This document shows, piece after piece, positions 9,162 to 18,698 of a DNA stretch of 64,000 nucleotides. A program made the position numbers and the translations under genes. The notes under the pieces are model-generated. The model worked only from the letters and a program-made list of their open reading frames with translations. It made no database searches and had not been told where the DNA came from. The stretch's first letter is position 1. Every line of letters starts with the position of its first letter. The stretch lies in assembly GCF_017829975.1 (NCBI RefSeq), contig NZ_JAEEGA010000002.1, positions 396,033-460,032 on the forward strand, written 5' to 3'. The stretch comes from Vagococcus allomyrinae (GTDB lineage Bacteria; Bacillota; Bacilli; Lactobacillales; Vagococcaceae).

Positions 9162-9211
9162 CCTCGTCATTTGTTGTGGTTTATTTGCTTAAACTATAAC
9201 AAATGATGAGG
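9162..9211 (+). repeat. Long hairpin, 22-bp arms
   Basis: CCTCGTCATTTGTTGTGGTTTA (9162-9183) faces a matching arm at 9190-9211 across a 6-base loop. The three differences between the arms would all be G-U pairs in a plus-strand RNA, so the RNA stem would be uninterrupted over 22 pairs. No U-run follows, so it is not a simple terminator. Confidence 0.6.
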
Positions 9212-9224
9212 AAACCACCAAATC

Positions 9225-9347
9225 GCAATTTTACACAAATGCCCTCAATTTTACTGATCGCCTCATAAGAGATTCCCTTTATCTCAAGCTTTGTGACAAA
9301 TAGTGACCAAAATTTGTGCAAAATTGAGGGTGTTGGTGCAATTTTCA
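9225..9347. repeat. Imperfect inverted repeat pair, possible mobile-element end
   Basis: CCCTCAATTTT at 9242-9252 is inverted at 9320-9330 (AAAATTGAGGG), and flanking bases (TTTTACAC against GTGCAATTTT) extend the similarity to about 28 bp. Spacing of about 120 bp would fit a small MITE or joined ends of an IS. No transposase is present. Confidence 0.4.
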
Positions 9348-9671
9348 TCTTTATTTAAACTGCCATTGAAAAGTAACTCTTTTTGTTATAAGATAATCCT
9401 AAAGTTTGGCTCGCCTTAATGAAAAGGCTTTCTTAAAATTGAGTTTTTTACAGCTTTGCCAAAATAGCGGAAAGTCCCTTTGTTTATTTCGTAGTAAGAG
9501 TGAAGAGGTAAAAAAAGCCTTCAAAACTATCAAAGCTGATGGCTTGGCTTTTTGGAAAAACACTTCTGAAAGAACCACGACATGAGCTGATTGCCCAAGA
9601 GGTTTTGTTAAAAAAGCCTCGTCATATACTGATCATTTGAGCCGTGAATATTTTCGTTTATCGTGTTATTT

Positions 9672-9834
9672 AATGAGTGATGCCGTCACTCATTGGTTGA
9701 GGTTTTAACTTTCAAAACGAAAAATTTTACAACGGTTTAAAAGACATCGATACCGCATCAGACATGGGATTGGGGTCGCCAGACAAATAGCCTCATGGGC
9801 TGTAAAATCAACGATGAGTGATGGTATCACTCAT
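9672..9834. repeat. 163-bp double-hairpin element, copy 1
   Basis: It starts with hairpin H1 (AATGAGTGA 9672-9680 / TCACTCATT 9686-9694) and ends with H2 (ATGAGTGAT 9814-9822 / ATCACTCAT 9826-9834). This is the most diverged of the five 163-bp copies in its middle, yet it keeps the exact length and both hairpins. Confidence 0.85.
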
Positions 9835-9998
9835 TGCAGACTTTATTATTTTTTGAATGAACGGCAGCATTAAAATCAAAGGAAACTTATTTATTTCTTG
9901 TTGCAATTGTCTATGAGAAATTCGCAAAAAATAAAATAGTGTTTCCCTAGCAATCACAATAATGACAGGCGCTATTTCTAGACGTTATATCGTTATTT

Positions 9999-10161
9999 AA
10001 TGAGTGATCCCATCACTCATTGGTTGAGGTTTTAACTTTTTAAAGTGGAAAATGTGCTAAAGGATCGACAACCCAAAACCCACGTCAAACATGGGTTTGA
10101 GAGTTCTAGACAAACAACCTCATGAGATGAAAAATTAGCGATGAGTGATGGCACCACTCAT
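9999..10161. repeat. 163-bp double-hairpin element, copy 2
   Basis: H1 is AATGAGTGAT-CCC-ATCACTCATT (9999-10021). An internal stem follows, TGAGGTT (10025-10031) with AACCTCA (10116-10122). A central hairpin AAACCCA/TGGGTTT lies at 10076-10098. H2 is at 10141-10161. It is separated from copy 1 by 164 bp of sequence that is itself repeated. Confidence 0.88.
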
Positions 10162-10322
10162 TGCGATCTTTATTATTTTAATGAACGATCAAGATAAAAA
10201 CAAAAAAGACTCATTAAAACTCGTTGCCATTGTCTAAAGGATCTTTCGTCAAAATAAAAATGAGACCTTCCCTAGCAATCACAATATGAAAGACGCTATT
10301 TATAGACATTACATCGTTATTT

Positions 10323-10485
10323 AATGAGTGATCCCATCACTCATTGGTTGAGGTTTTAACTTTTTAAAGTGGAAAATGTGCTAAAGGATCGACAACCCAA
10401 AACCCACGTCAAACATGGGTTTGAGAGTTCTAGACAAACAACCTCATGAGATGAAAAATTAGCGATGAGTGATGGCGTCACTCAT
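10323..10485. repeat. 163-bp double-hairpin element, copy 3
   Basis: Nearly identical to copy 2, with H1 at 10323-10345 and H2 at 10465-10485. H2 here has a T-G pair (GTGAT-GGC-GTCAC) where copy 1 has T-A, an intermediate state between the T-A and C-G forms. Confidence 0.88.
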
Positions 10486-10646
10486 TGATAACTTCGTTAT
10501 TTTAATGATCGATCAAGCTAAAAAACAAAGAAGACTCATTAAAACTCGTTACAATTGTCTATGAGAAATTCGCAAAAAATAAAATAGAGTTCCCCTAGTA
10601 ATCACAATAATGACAGGCGCTACCCCTAAACATTATATCGCTATTT

Positions 10647-10809
10647 AATGAGTGATCCCGTCACTCATTGGTTGAGGTTTTAACTTTTTAAAGTGGAAAA
10701 TGCGCTAAAGGATCGACAACCCAAAACCCACGTCAGACACGGGTTTGAGAACTCTAGACAAACAACCTCATGAGATGAAAAGTTAGCGATAAGTGATGGC
10801 ATCACTCAT
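10647..10809. repeat. 163-bp double-hairpin element, copy 4
   Basis: H1 is at 10647-10669 with a T-G closing pair (GAT-CCC-GTC). H2 is at 10789-10809. The central hairpin carries a substitution (ACACGGGTTT instead of ACATGGGTTT) that shortens its stem by one pair. Confidence 0.88.
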
Positions 10810-10967
10810 TGCAAACTTCGTTATTTTAATGATCGGTCATGCTAAAAAAAAGAAGACTCATTAAAACTCGTTACAATTGTCTATGAAAATTTCGAAAAAA
10901 ATAAAATAGAGTTTCCCTAGCAATCACAATATGAAAGACGCTATCTCTAGACATTGTATCGTTATTT

Positions 10968-11130
10968 AATGAGTGATCCCGTCACTCATTGGTTGAGGTT
11001 TTAACTTTTTAAAGTGGAAAATGTGATAAAGGATCGACAACCCAAAACCCACGTCAAACATGGGTTTAAGACCTCTAGACAAATAACTTCATGAGATGAA
11101 AAATTAGCGATAAGTGACGGCGTCACTCAT
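10968..11130. repeat. 163-bp double-hairpin element, copy 5
   Basis: H1 is at 10968-10990 and H2 at 11110-11130. H2 reads GTGAC-GGC-GTCAC, a C-G pair replacing the T-A pair of copies 1 and 4, so the stem is kept by a paired change. The internal stem AACTTCA still pairs with TGAGGTT through G-U. Confidence 0.88.
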
Positions 11131-11485
11131 TGAAAACTTCGTTATTTTAATGATCGGTCACGCTAAAAACAAATAAGACTCATTAAAACTCGTTGCAATT
11201 GTCTATGTGAACTCTCGCAAAACAAAAAAGACCTTACCTATTACAGTAAAATCTTCAGGTAAAGCAACACGACTAAATTAAAAAGTTAGCCATTAGTGAG
11301 AGGCTAACTCGTGGCTTCACTCGTTATAAGTAGAACGAACACCTTTACATAGGCATAATTCAAGTTGAACGTCTTTCATTATTACGCGACACTTTTCATT
11401 TTCTAACGGATTAGAACGACGCTGCAGGTACCTTACGATGCCCTTGTTCTATTATCGAACTAACCATCAAATAAACCTGTTATTT

Positions 11486-11615
11486 AACGAGTGATAAGAT
11501 CACTCATCAGCTGAGGTTTTTCTACTAAAAACAACTAGTAGGAACTCATCAAAAAATGATATTGACAACCTTTATCAGTATCCAGAAAAAACCTCTTGGT
11601 GATGGAATCACTCAT
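11486..11615. repeat. Degenerate sixth copy of the double-hairpin element
   Basis: H1 is AACGAGTGAT-AAG-ATCACTCAT (11486-11507), followed by GAGGTTTTTCT. Further on, AGAAAAAACCTC precedes H2 (GTGAT...ATCAC, 11599-11611). The primary sequence between the hairpins has diverged and is shorter (130 bp in all), but the outer hairpins and the closing stem are retained with different bases. Confidence 0.65.
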
Positions 11616-11781
11616 TAACGCCCTCGTTACCTTGCCACTGGGAGAATCTGTTATAAAACGAAAGAGTTTAAGAAACAATGAGAAGTATCAATGATTTTTT
11701 TATCACCCATATTACAAATTGTTCCAATTCCTACTACCCAGCCCATGATAGACCCATCGAGCTCATACTCATGCCTCGCAC

Positions 11782-11816
11782 AAAAAAACAACTTCACCTT
11801 TCTCAATGAAGTTGTT
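11782..11816 (-). terminator. Rho-independent terminator of the GH78 operon
   Basis: On the minus strand AACAACTTCA (11816-11807) pairs with TGAAGTTGTT (11796-11787) and is followed by a run of seven T (11788-11782). It lies 35 bases after the stop of the rhamnosidase gene and ends the 16.5-kb operon. Confidence 0.85.
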
Positions 11817-11850
11817 TAAGATCATTTACTTCAACTAATTTTAGTCTAGC

Positions 11851-14520
11851 TTAACTCAATTGATAAGTGAATGAATAGTTTCCAGCAAGAACATCTCCTT
11901 CATAACCATTTTCAACTTTTTGAAAGGAGATATCATCAGAATCAAGAATACTATCACAGTTTTTTAAACAAACTTTAGCAGATGTATTAACTGGAATTCT
12001 AACTTGCAGTTGTATTGTATTATCTTTCAAAAACTCCCATGATGTGGCAATTTCCCCATAAATACTTTCGTAGGAGCCCCGTGCGTAATCTAAGTGTTTA
12101 TTCACTAAGGGTTCAATTTTCACCCTTTTATAACCTGGATCATGTTCATCAAGTTCAATTCCCAGTATTTTCCGATACATCCATTCTCCAACGGCTCCGT
12201 AGGCATAATGATTAAAGGAATTCATATCAGGACTCCACATAGAACCATCTTCTCTGATGCCATCCCAATGTTCCCAAATAGTTGTTGCGCCTTGATTAAT
12301 TTGATATAACCATGAAGGAAAATCTTCTTTTAAAAGCAACTCATAAGCTTCGTCAACATAACCATGATCACTCAAGACATGGCAAAAATAAGGAGTCCCA
12401 ACAAAACCCGTAACAAGATGACCCTCTTGCTCGTTTAATAGTTTAATTAGCTCAGCTGCCACTTGAGGCTTCCACTCATCTTTAATTAAATCAAAAGCTA
12501 AAGTTATAATATGCGCCGTCTGTGTTTTAACTTTTAGTGAGCCTGCTGATGTAAAAAAGAGCTGTTGATAAGTTGCAACAATGTTATTATAAAGATCTTG
12601 ATATTTTTCTATTAAATTTTCTTTATTCAAAAGTTTACACACTTTAACAAATAATTTTGTAGAATAAGCGAAGTAAGCTGTACAAGTTAACTCATTGGGC
12701 GTAGCGCCAAAATAGCTCCCTTCTTCAGCATCTAACGCTACCCAGTCACCAAACTGAAGTTTGTAATTCCAAATATAATCAACCGAATTGTTAGCCATGA
12801 AATCGATCCATTTCTTCATACTGACAAACTGCTGCTCTAATATTTTCTTATCACCAAAATTGATGTATAAATTCCATGGTGCAATAACAGCAACATCCGC
12901 CCAGGCGGCTGCAGAATGTGTCCCTTGACTCAATAACCAGTCATTCCCCACTTTCGGATGTCCAGTTAGGATATCCGGAACAACATGCGGGATACCTCCT
13001 TCTGGTAATTGATCAGCCGCTACATCTTGGAGCCACTTGTTGTAGAAACCATAAGCATTCACAATAAAATTAGCTGTTCTGCAAAAAATTTGAGCATCAC
13101 CTGTCCACCCAACACGTTCATTTCTTTGAGGACAATCCATCGGAATATCCACAAAATTCCCTTTTAAACTCCATGTAATATTGTGTTGTAGCTGATTGAG
13201 CTGTTGATTACTGCACTCAAAATCCCCAGTGAACTCCAAGTTTGAATGAACTACTAACGCTCTGAAGTGATCAACAATTAATTCTCCAGGGTACTCTGTA
13301 ATTTTGACATATCGAAATCCTTGGAAAGTAAATGACGGATGAAACACTTCTTTTCCCTCGCCTTTACAAATATAAACAATTTTCTGTTTAGCAGTTCTTA
13401 AATTATCTTGATAAACATTCCCATCTTTATCAAGCACTTCAAAACACTCAAGAACTACTCTACTCCCCACAGCCGCCGTCACTTCAAACTCGACCCATCC
13501 TGTTAAATTTTGACCAAAATCCAACACTACATCTTTTTCTGGTGTTAACAACTTCTGCTTCACCGCTAGCCTTTCATTGATGCACGGACGATTCGTCGGT
13601 TGGGAAACAAGACTCTCTTTCCTGACAGCCTTTTTTTCAACTTTTCTCCAATGACGATACGCTTCTAGTGATTGGTTGTTTAACCATTCTGTTCGTTCAA
13701 GTTGAGCATCATATATTTCGCCATCATATATTTCGGAAAAAATGATCGGCCCATCATGGCAAAGAAAATCTTCCGATGTTCCCCAAGTCATACTCGTTCC
13801 ATCTCTAAAACGTATGAGTAATTGACCTAAAAATGATGTTTGATCCCCATAATTGTTTCTCTCATCTAAAAAACCCATTTTTCCTTTATACCAGCCAGCT
13901 CCAATCACTGCCCCAAATATATTTACACCTTTCTTTAGTGTATTAGTAATGTCGTAAGTTTGATACAAAAGCCGTTTATTATAGGACGTCCACCCTGGTG
14001 TCAACTCATCATCGCCAATTTTTTCTCCATTCAAATAAGCTTTGTAAAGTCCTTGAGCAGTCAAAAAGGCATAGGCTTCGACAACTTCCTTCTCTATTCT
14101 TAAAACGCCTCTTAAAAGGGTTCCCTTTGAACTATCTCTATCCCCATGTGTTTCACTTGAGATAAAGTCGCTTGACCACTCAGAAGGATGGACAATTCCT
14201 GTTACAAAAGAAGTAGGCACACTCCAGTCACTTTCTTCATTGTCATTAGTTATTATTTTCACTCGAATAAAATATCTTTTGCCACTTTCTAACTCAAATT
14301 CACTGTCAGAAAACTGGATGCCTGACGCTTGGTCTGTCACTACCCACGAGGTCGAATAAAGGATCTCTTTAAAATTTTCTATTGTTGAAAATTGAATCCA
14401 ATACTGTTGCTGCATACATCCTCGTTTATCTGACAGAAGCGACCATGAGATTTGGGGATGACTCTCAATCCCAATCAACTCTTTTTCATAATTTAGTTTA
14501 ATTTGCTTAATTTGAATCAT
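11851..14520 (-). CDS. Alpha-L-rhamnosidase, GH78
   Basis: This 889-residue protein has the GH78 layout: N-terminal beta-sandwich domains (about residues 1-330), a linker domain, then an alpha/alpha-barrel catalytic domain. The catalytic hallmark DCPQRNERVGWTGDAQ carries the general acid Glu. Other barrel motifs are QLPEGGIPHVVPD, QFGDWVALDAEEG and ATTIWEHWDGI. No signal peptide is visible, so it acts in the cytoplasm on imported rhamnosides. It is the last gene of the operon, 88 bases after the permease. It releases L-rhamnose, yet no rhamnose isomerase, kinase or aldolase genes are present here. The useful product may therefore be the aglycone or remaining sugar, or a related sugar may be the true substrate. 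Confidence 0.9.
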   Translation of the reverse strand: MIQIKQIKLNYEKELIGIESHPQISWSLLSDKRGCMQQQYWIQFSTIENFKEILYSTSWVVTDQASGIQFSDSEFELESGKRYFIRVKIITNDNEESDWSVPTSFVTGIVHPSEWSSDFISSETHGDRDSSKGTLLRGVLRIEKEVVEAYAFLTAQGLYKAYLNGEKIGDDELTPGWTSYNKRLLYQTYDITNTLKKGVNIFGAVIGAGWYKGKMGFLDERNNYGDQTSFLGQLLIRFRDGTSMTWGTSEDFLCHDGPIIFSEIYDGEIYDAQLERTEWLNNQSLEAYRHWRKVEKKAVRKESLVSQPTNRPCINERLAVKQKLLTPEKDVVLDFGQNLTGWVEFEVTAAVGSRVVLECFEVLDKDGNVYQDNLRTAKQKIVYICKGEGKEVFHPSFTFQGFRYVKITEYPGELIVDHFRALVVHSNLEFTGDFECSNQQLNQLQHNITWSLKGNFVDIPMDCPQRNERVGWTGDAQIFCRTANFIVNAYGFYNKWLQDVAADQLPEGGIPHVVPDILTGHPKVGNDWLLSQGTHSAAAWADVAVIAPWNLYINFGDKKILEQQFVSMKKWIDFMANNSVDYIWNYKLQFGDWVALDAEEGSYFGATPNELTCTAYFAYSTKLFVKVCKLLNKENLIEKYQDLYNNIVATYQQLFFTSAGSLKVKTQTAHIITLAFDLIKDEWKPQVAAELIKLLNEQEGHLVTGFVGTPYFCHVLSDHGYVDEAYELLLKEDFPSWLYQINQGATTIWEHWDGIREDGSMWSPDMNSFNHYAYGAVGEWMYRKILGIELDEHDPGYKRVKIEPLVNKHLDYARGSYESIYGEIATSWEFLKDNTIQLQVRIPVNTSAKVCLKNCDSILDSDDISFQKVENGYEGDVLAGNYSFTYQLS

Positions 14521-14608
14521 TTAACGTCTCCTTCACTTTACAAGCTATCGCTTATTATCAAAGATAATCTCAAGAGAGCTCTCACAAAAGAACATCTTAG
14601 TGTATGAT

Positions 14609-15907
14609 TTAAAGAGCAATAATAACTCCCACAATGATAGAAATTGCAACACCTGCCACACACCAAAACAGTGTCTTTTTCAAGTAATCAATAACGTCCG
14701 TTCTCGTAAAATCAGCAATCCAGACGATATAGGATTGTGTAGGATCAGAGATCCCCTGTAAAACACCGATCGCTTGCATGCCAATGAACACCATTGCTGG
14801 ACTCATGCCTCCTGGAATCATCAATGAACCGATGCCCGCCCCAAGACCATATAAAGCTAAGGGACCACGATAAATGGCGAGGGGAGATAAAATAACAAAG
14901 AACAAGATATAACCCACAGCTGTTGTAGGGATAGCCAAATTAAGAATTGGCGCAATAACCCCTGACACTTCTACTGTTGAAACTGAAGATAACAGCATTC
15001 CTATACCAATGAATAGAGCAATAGGACTCGCAACATCTTGAATCCCTTCAATCAAACCTGAAGACAATACTTGCATCGGTCTTTTTGGCCGAACAACGAT
15101 TAAAGCAACTAAGATCGAAATAATAATTGCTGGAATGATATCCATACTAAAGGCAAAAACTAGCAAAACAGGGATGAGAGGTGAAATGAAAGAAAGCATT
15201 GGGACTCTTTTGGTTTTTGGCGTTTGAGAATTATCATTTGACATCGACCATGTTTTTCTTCTTCCAACATCTTTTTGGATGGAAAAAACAATTAATATTA
15301 AGCAGATAACTGCAAATGAAAGAAATGGAATCCAAATGTTACTCCGAATAACTTCTATGCTTACACCCAATGTTTGTTCCATTACAACCCAGCCAGTCAC
15401 ATTCATCATAGATCCCATTGTTCCGCCCAATAGCAGAACCAAACCAGCATTAAAAGCTGACACTCCCGTTGAAATCATGATGGGAATAACTATATTACCA
15501 ACCAAGATATACATGCCTAAACCACTACCACCTGTAAAAATGACTGCCGTTACGATAAAAAACAGAATAGCATTAACTAGCGGTTTTCCACTTCCAAGTT
15601 CAGCCGCTTTTTTTACAATCCCTTTCGTGATTCCTAAGCGATTAAGAACTTGAGCAAACCAAGCCCCAAAAATTAAGCCAGCCATAGCATCTGCCATTCT
15701 CGACGAACCCTGTTGAACAATTGATTTGAATATAGTAATTTTTTCAGGATCATTTGACATAAATGGAACACCTGCAATTACCGCAAAAATAATTGCCATC
15801 AGTGGCAACGCAAGAATCGTTGGGATTTTTCTAGACACCATTAATGCGACAAACCCCAGAAAAATGACGAGCATTGATATTCCTTTGAACATTGTTAACA
15901 AATCCAT
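14609..15907 (-). CDS. Permease of the ion-transporter superfamily (organic acid/gluconate-like)
   Basis: This 432-residue protein has about eleven or twelve hydrophobic segments. Glycine-rich re-entrant stretches (FTGGSGLGMYIL and LLGGTMGSMMNVTGW) are typical of GntP/CitM/DcuC-like secondary carriers. Such carriers move gluconate, citrate or dicarboxylates with protons or sodium. The operon also encodes an acid-sugar kinase and BKACE, so the cargo is probably an organic or sugar acid, possibly an acidic glycoside. The ATG at 15907 has an AGGAGGG site 7 bases upstream. It lies 12 bases from the HExxH protein gene. Confidence 0.75.
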   Translation of the reverse strand: MDLLTMFKGISMLVIFLGFVALMVSRKIPTILALPLMAIIFAVIAGVPFMSNDPEKITIFKSIVQQGSSRMADAMAGLIFGAWFAQVLNRLGITKGIVKKAAELGSGKPLVNAILFFIVTAVIFTGGSGLGMYILVGNIVIPIMISTGVSAFNAGLVLLLGGTMGSMMNVTGWVVMEQTLGVSIEVIRSNIWIPFLSFAVICLILIVFSIQKDVGRRKTWSMSNDNSQTPKTKRVPMLSFISPLIPVLLVFAFSMDIIPAIIISILVALIVVRPKRPMQVLSSGLIEGIQDVASPIALFIGIGMLLSSVSTVEVSGVIAPILNLAIPTTAVGYILFFVILSPLAIYRGPLALYGLGAGIGSLMIPGGMSPAMVFIGMQAIGVLQGISDPTQSYIVWIADFTRTDVIDYLKKTLFWCVAGVAISIIVGVIIAL

Positions 15908-15919
15908 ATTTTTTCCCTC

Positions 15920-16531
15920 CTATTTAGCTAATTCTTTCTGATTAAGGTAATGAAGATCGTAGTAATTCGGTAAAACTTCTAATTGACAAAATTGTTTAGC
16001 AAATGCATGAGCTGCTATTTCCGAGCACGCTGTAACGTCTACTTCCCTATAAAAGTTGAAAAAAAGAGGAATTCTCATTTTCCCTAGTTTTTCTGATACT
16101 GTTGCTCCTGAGCTAAATTCCAAGAAGTGAAAAAACTCATGTGCTAAATGAATCTCAAGCGCTTGTGAGTTACTTAAAACCAAATGCTTAGGTAGTACTT
16201 GTTGATGATGGACATAAATAGATTGAATGGATTCATCATAAACGGTGATTTTGCAGCCTTTTTTTCTAAAGTGGATCTCTCCCCGCAAAATGAAATCATC
16301 ATTTGGTTGTTTTGAATCCTTTTTTTCATATATAATTTGATTTTCTGATAACAATTGATAAATATCCTTATTTTGGTTTAAATATTTTTGACCTTCTATC
16401 TTCCCTATTTTCAAAGATTCTTCGATATAAAATATTTTTTCAGCCTTATTCATTTTCAGGTATACGGGACTTTTTTGTAATTCTCTCTCCCCAAGTTCAA
16501 CTGATGATACTGGAATTTTTTTCTCTTGCAA
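15920..16531 (-). CDS. HExxH protein with ImmA/IrrE-like metalloprotease signature
   Basis: This 203-residue protein of unknown function carries HLAHEFFHFLEF, with H131-E132-x-x-H135. A further Glu in SEIAAHAFAKQF (E171) could serve as third zinc ligand. That spacing and the E-x-A-A-x-x-F-A pattern recall the M78 (ImmA/IrrE) family, though the N-terminal half is not recognisable. The start is TTG at 16531 with GGGGGAG upstream. It lies between hydantoinase and permease genes in the same operon. A protease acting on a regulator, or a zinc-dependent amidase of the pathway, are both open possibilities. Confidence 0.6.
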   Translation of the reverse strand: MQEKKIPVSSVELGERELQKSPVYLKMNKAEKIFYIEESLKIGKIEGQKYLNQNKDIYQLLSENQIIYEKKDSKQPNDDFILRGEIHFRKKGCKITVYDESIQSIYVHHQQVLPKHLVLSNSQALEIHLAHEFFHFLEFSSGATVSEKLGKMRIPLFFNFYREVDVTACSEIAAHAFAKQFCQLEVLPNYYDLHYLNQKELAK

Positions 16532-16550
16532 GTTTCTCCCCCCAAAAATC

Positions 16551-18686
16551 TTAGTTATAGGCGACTGCGATTATTTTTTCACTATTATCTAGGTTACTTA
16601 TTTCTTCGTCCATAATTGACTTCAACTGATCTGCAGTTTGCATACCAGTCAAATCTAACATTTTTTCTCGGTAAAATAGAAAGATTCTAGGTATTGTAGC
16701 ATTTGCATCACCAAATGACGTATTATCATATAAAAATTCATCAAATTCTACATAATTATCTTTAGAGAATGACAGATAGTCAGCATTTTGATTTTTGAAT
16801 CTTGCCACACCCTCATTATCAAGAACTGCTACAGGTTGCTGTTTCGACTTAATCAGACCAAAGAATTTTTTCTTAATAATTTGTCCGCTAAAAACAGACC
16901 AACGTCCTGCATGCCCTTTGGCTGCAACTTTATCAAAATTCAATGTTGTGACTGCCCTTTTTTGTAATTCTTCCGCAGATAATTTACTAATCCCCATGTC
17001 TTTTGATCTGAGTTCCGTTGCCCCTGTCGCAATAGCTCTTAAAATACTATGCTCGGCATCCACCTCAACTGAAACATCAACCGTTTCTTCTAGTGCACCT
17101 GATTTCACTATTTTTTCAATAATATCTTGACGAATTTCTTTGATGTCACTTTTTGACGGATTACCGATACTCCTCTCTAATGTCTCACGAACCATGGCCA
17201 AAGCAACTCCAATTGTAGAAATATACGGTGCATTGTTCGAAACTTTCCACTTCATATTTTCTCCGTATTTTTCTGCAAGCGCCGGCACTAATACTGGAGC
17301 ACTTCCACCACCACCAACTAAAACAAGCATCTTTGGATCTAGTTCATATTCCTCTATCAACGAATCTACTACTTCTTTTAATTTTTCTGTTGCCATATCT
17401 AAAGCTTTTTTAGCAGCTTCTTCACCACTCAGATTCAGTAATTTCCCTACTGCATCCCAAGCTACCTTTGAAGTTTCAATATTCCCCTCCGCATAGTCTC
17501 CTTTAGGTACATAACCTAATAAATTTGCCGCTCCACATAGAGTTGGTGAAAAACGCCTACCATTTTGATCCTCTACAATTGCATAATCTGAAGGGTCGCC
17601 CTCCTTTGGAGAGATCAAATGACACGTTGCAGATACCATTTCTTTAGCCTCTTCAAAGCATTCGTATGAAACACCTGCTATATGAGCGCTTCGAGGTCCA
17701 ATATCAACAATTTCACTATCTCTAATCTGGATCATGGTCCCTCCCGCTAAACCAAGAGTTCTCACATCTAAAGATTGTAAGTATGTTTTGTGTCCCCCTA
17801 CTTGAGCATATTTAATCATCACTTTTCCATTCTTAATTACAGAAATATCCACACTCGTCCCACCAGTTTCAAAAAAAATGCCATCGGTAATCTTTTCATA
17901 CATCAAAGCACCGGCAACACCTGCCGCTAATCCCGACAACATGGTCAAGATGGGGCGCTTGCGAACTTCTTCGACATTCATTACTCCACCGTCACAACGC
18001 ATAATCATTAATTCAGTCCCAATATTAGTTCCCTTGACAGCTTCTTCTGTCATATTTGCCGTAACAATCATTTTGGGGATAAGACTGGCATTGATAACAG
18101 CTGTAGCCGTTCTCATTTTTAACCCATATAATTCTGACATTTCATGCCCTGCTGTAAATAGCAATCTTCGTTTAGACGCGACTTCCTGAATTTTTAATTC
18201 TTCAGATGGGTCATCCACACTAAAAGCACCTGATGCTACAATTACTTCACAATTATTATCAAGCAACTTAGTGATTTCTTCATTTATCAATTCATCTGAC
18301 AACTCTTTTGAATCAATAAATGTGCTATCTGTTTTTAAATATTTCCCCTTTGATAATTCAATATCACCAATTTTTGTTTCTTTCTTACTAGATTTTGCGT
18401 CTGATCCAGTTCCCATGCCTACTATCCCAACACGAGCTACATCGCCCTCGAGTAAAGCATTTGTTGCTTGCGTTGTCCCATGGGCGATAAAAACCACATC
18501 ATTTGGATCAATATGATTTTCTATCAGTAAATCGTTGACAATTTGAATAATCCCAGTTGCTACACCGTCTTTATGTGTTGTAGGGATTTTTTTTGTTGAA
18601 ATAACCTCGTATGTTTCATTATCAATTGCCACAGCATCTGTAAATGTCCCCCCGACATCAATTCCGATTCTAACTTTTCTACTCAA
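16551..18686 (-). CDS. Hydantoinase/oxoprolinase family protein, HyuA-like
   Basis: This 711-residue protein starts with the family signature RIGIDVGGTFTDAVAID (phosphate-binding loop of the actin-like ATPase fold). It continues with VAHGTTQATNALLEG, FFETGGTSVDISVI and LVGGGGSAPVLVPAL. These are the hydantoinase A N- and C-domains, and about 170 extra C-terminal residues follow. Relatives use ATP to open lactam or hydantoin rings or to carboxylate ketones, usually with a HyuB partner. No HyuB gene is present in the window. The start is TTG at 18686 with AAGGAGGG 7 bases upstream. It may open a cyclic amide, or act as a kinase-like activator of an acid. Confidence 0.8.
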   Translation of the reverse strand: MSRKVRIGIDVGGTFTDAVAIDNETYEVISTKKIPTTHKDGVATGIIQIVNDLLIENHIDPNDVVFIAHGTTQATNALLEGDVARVGIVGMGTGSDAKSSKKETKIGDIELSKGKYLKTDSTFIDSKELSDELINEEITKLLDNNCEVIVASGAFSVDDPSEELKIQEVASKRRLLFTAGHEMSELYGLKMRTATAVINASLIPKMIVTANMTEEAVKGTNIGTELMIMRCDGGVMNVEEVRKRPILTMLSGLAAGVAGALMYEKITDGIFFETGGTSVDISVIKNGKVMIKYAQVGGHKTYLQSLDVRTLGLAGGTMIQIRDSEIVDIGPRSAHIAGVSYECFEEAKEMVSATCHLISPKEGDPSDYAIVEDQNGRRFSPTLCGAANLLGYVPKGDYAEGNIETSKVAWDAVGKLLNLSGEEAAKKALDMATEKLKEVVDSLIEEYELDPKMLVLVGGGGSAPVLVPALAEKYGENMKWKVSNNAPYISTIGVALAMVRETLERSIGNPSKSDIKEIRQDIIEKIVKSGALEETVDVSVEVDAEHSILRAIATGATELRSKDMGISKLSAEELQKRAVTTLNFDKVAAKGHAGRWSVFSGQIIKKKFFGLIKSKQQPVAVLDNEGVARFKNQNADYLSFSKDNYVEFDEFLYDNTSFGDANATIPRIFLFYREKMLDLTGMQTADQLKSIMDEEISNLDNSEKIIAVAYN

Positions 18687-18698
18687 TTTATTCCCTCC

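Larger units (their letters stand above)
8727..9671. other. Gene-poor segment before the repeat array
   Basis: No gene of recognised family is visible. Two short open frames occur: 8885-9016 (43 codons, plus, hydrophobic end) and one ending near 9586 (KKAFKTIKADGLAFWKN, plus). Neither has homology I recognise. The segment also holds two inverted repeats described separately. It may be decayed mobile-element DNA. Confidence 0.4.

Noticed and set aside
9672-11615. CRISPR array
   Set aside because: The repeat units are 163 bp and the intervening sequences are themselves similar, so there are no unique short spacers; no cas genes are present.
16551-18686. Complete 5-oxoprolinase or hydantoinase
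   Set aside because: No HyuB partner is present and the C-terminal region is atypical, so a specific activity was not assigned.
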